Assembly: GCA_937871605.1 (NCBI GenBank) | Contig: CALMRM010000207.1 | Location: 1 to 5,611, forward strand | DNA length: 5,611 nt | DNA from: an uncultured Terriglobus sp. | Lineage (GTDB): Bacteria; Acidobacteriota; Terriglobia; Terriglobales; Acidobacteriaceae | Direction: 5' to 3' | In this document: in pieces, positions 5,509 to 5,611 of the stretch | How positions within the stretch are numbered: the stretch's first letter is position 1 | How the letters are laid out: each line of letters opens with the position of its first letter | Translations under genes and position numbers: made by a program | Notes under the pieces: model-generated | Databases searched by the model: none | What the model saw: only the letters and a program-made list of their open reading frames with translations | Told to the model about the DNA's origin: nothing

Positions 5509-5611
5509 GAACTCTTCTCCTGTAGAGTCACTTGACCGTTCTCACAATCGAAGAATATCGAGAGCGGTTCCAATCGAGAAAGCCTTTTGCTGGATCGTTG
5601 GCCTTCTGCAT
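5507..5611 (+). CDS. Possible 5' end of a gene running off the window
   Basis: From ATG 5507 the frame is open for 35 codons to the last base, beginning MNSSPVESLDRSHNRRISRA and ending in the hydrophobic FCWIVGLL, which could begin a membrane segment. GGAG at 5494-5497 lies 9 bases upstream. I do not recognise it, and a frame this short can be open by chance. The competing reading is the minus strand, where a frame enters from the right edge and stops at TGA 5530-5528 after about 27 codons (reading PAKGFLDWNRSRYSSIVRTV). That would be the end of a convergent gene. Codon use does not decide between them. Confidence 0.25.
   Translation, partial: MNSSPVESLDRSHNRRISRAVPIEKAFCWIVGLLH

Noticed and set aside
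5532..5559. TTGACC followed after 16 bases by AATATC as a promoter
   Set aside because: The -35 part is good but the -10 part matches the consensus poorly, and it lies downstream of the ATG at 5507 that it would need to serve.
5082..5573. 163-codon minus-strand frame across the darcynin gene
   Set aside because: It covers the darcynin gene and its start region, and the product has no recognisable pattern.

Overview
The window is bacterial, moderately GC-rich DNA with Shine-Dalgarno sites and ATGA stop/start overlaps. The gene content would fit a soil bacterium, for example an Acidobacteriota (Terriglobia) or Burkholderia-like proteobacterium. This assignment is a guess from gene families; nothing in the window fixes the taxon.

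Left part (1-3994, + strand). The window opens inside the C-terminal end of a Yellow/major royal jelly protein (MRJP) family gene. Nineteen bases later begins a tightly packed three-gene operon for a molybdenum-containing aldehyde oxidoreductase of the xanthine oxidase family, most like E. coli PaoABC (YagTSR). It encodes a [2Fe-2S] subunit (254-769), an FAD subunit with the extra Cys-rich loop typical of PaoB (766-1764), and a large molybdenum cofactor subunit (1761-3994). Together these would form an electron chain from the Mo site through two [2Fe-2S] clusters to FAD. Two points stand out. The [2Fe-2S] subunit has no Tat signal peptide and no upstream start that could supply one. The Mo subunit is split by an apparent one-base deletion near 2266, so as written the enzyme is probably non-functional, unless this is a sequencing error.

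Middle (3995-4424). About 430 bases hold no convincing gene. They contain a hairpin just after the operon, a run of further perfect inverted repeats, and a 59-codon minus-strand ORF that may be a decayed gene start.

Right part (4425-5611). A TetR-family regulator (minus strand) is divergent from a small gene of the Darcynin family (function unknown), with 60 bases between the two starts. This layout suggests that the TetR protein controls the darcynin gene and itself. The TetR gene is convergent with the oxidoreductase operon, so it is a less obvious regulator of it. A long hairpin follows the darcynin gene and covers the start of a possible new + strand reading frame that runs off the window; a minus-strand reading frame entering from the right is the alternative.
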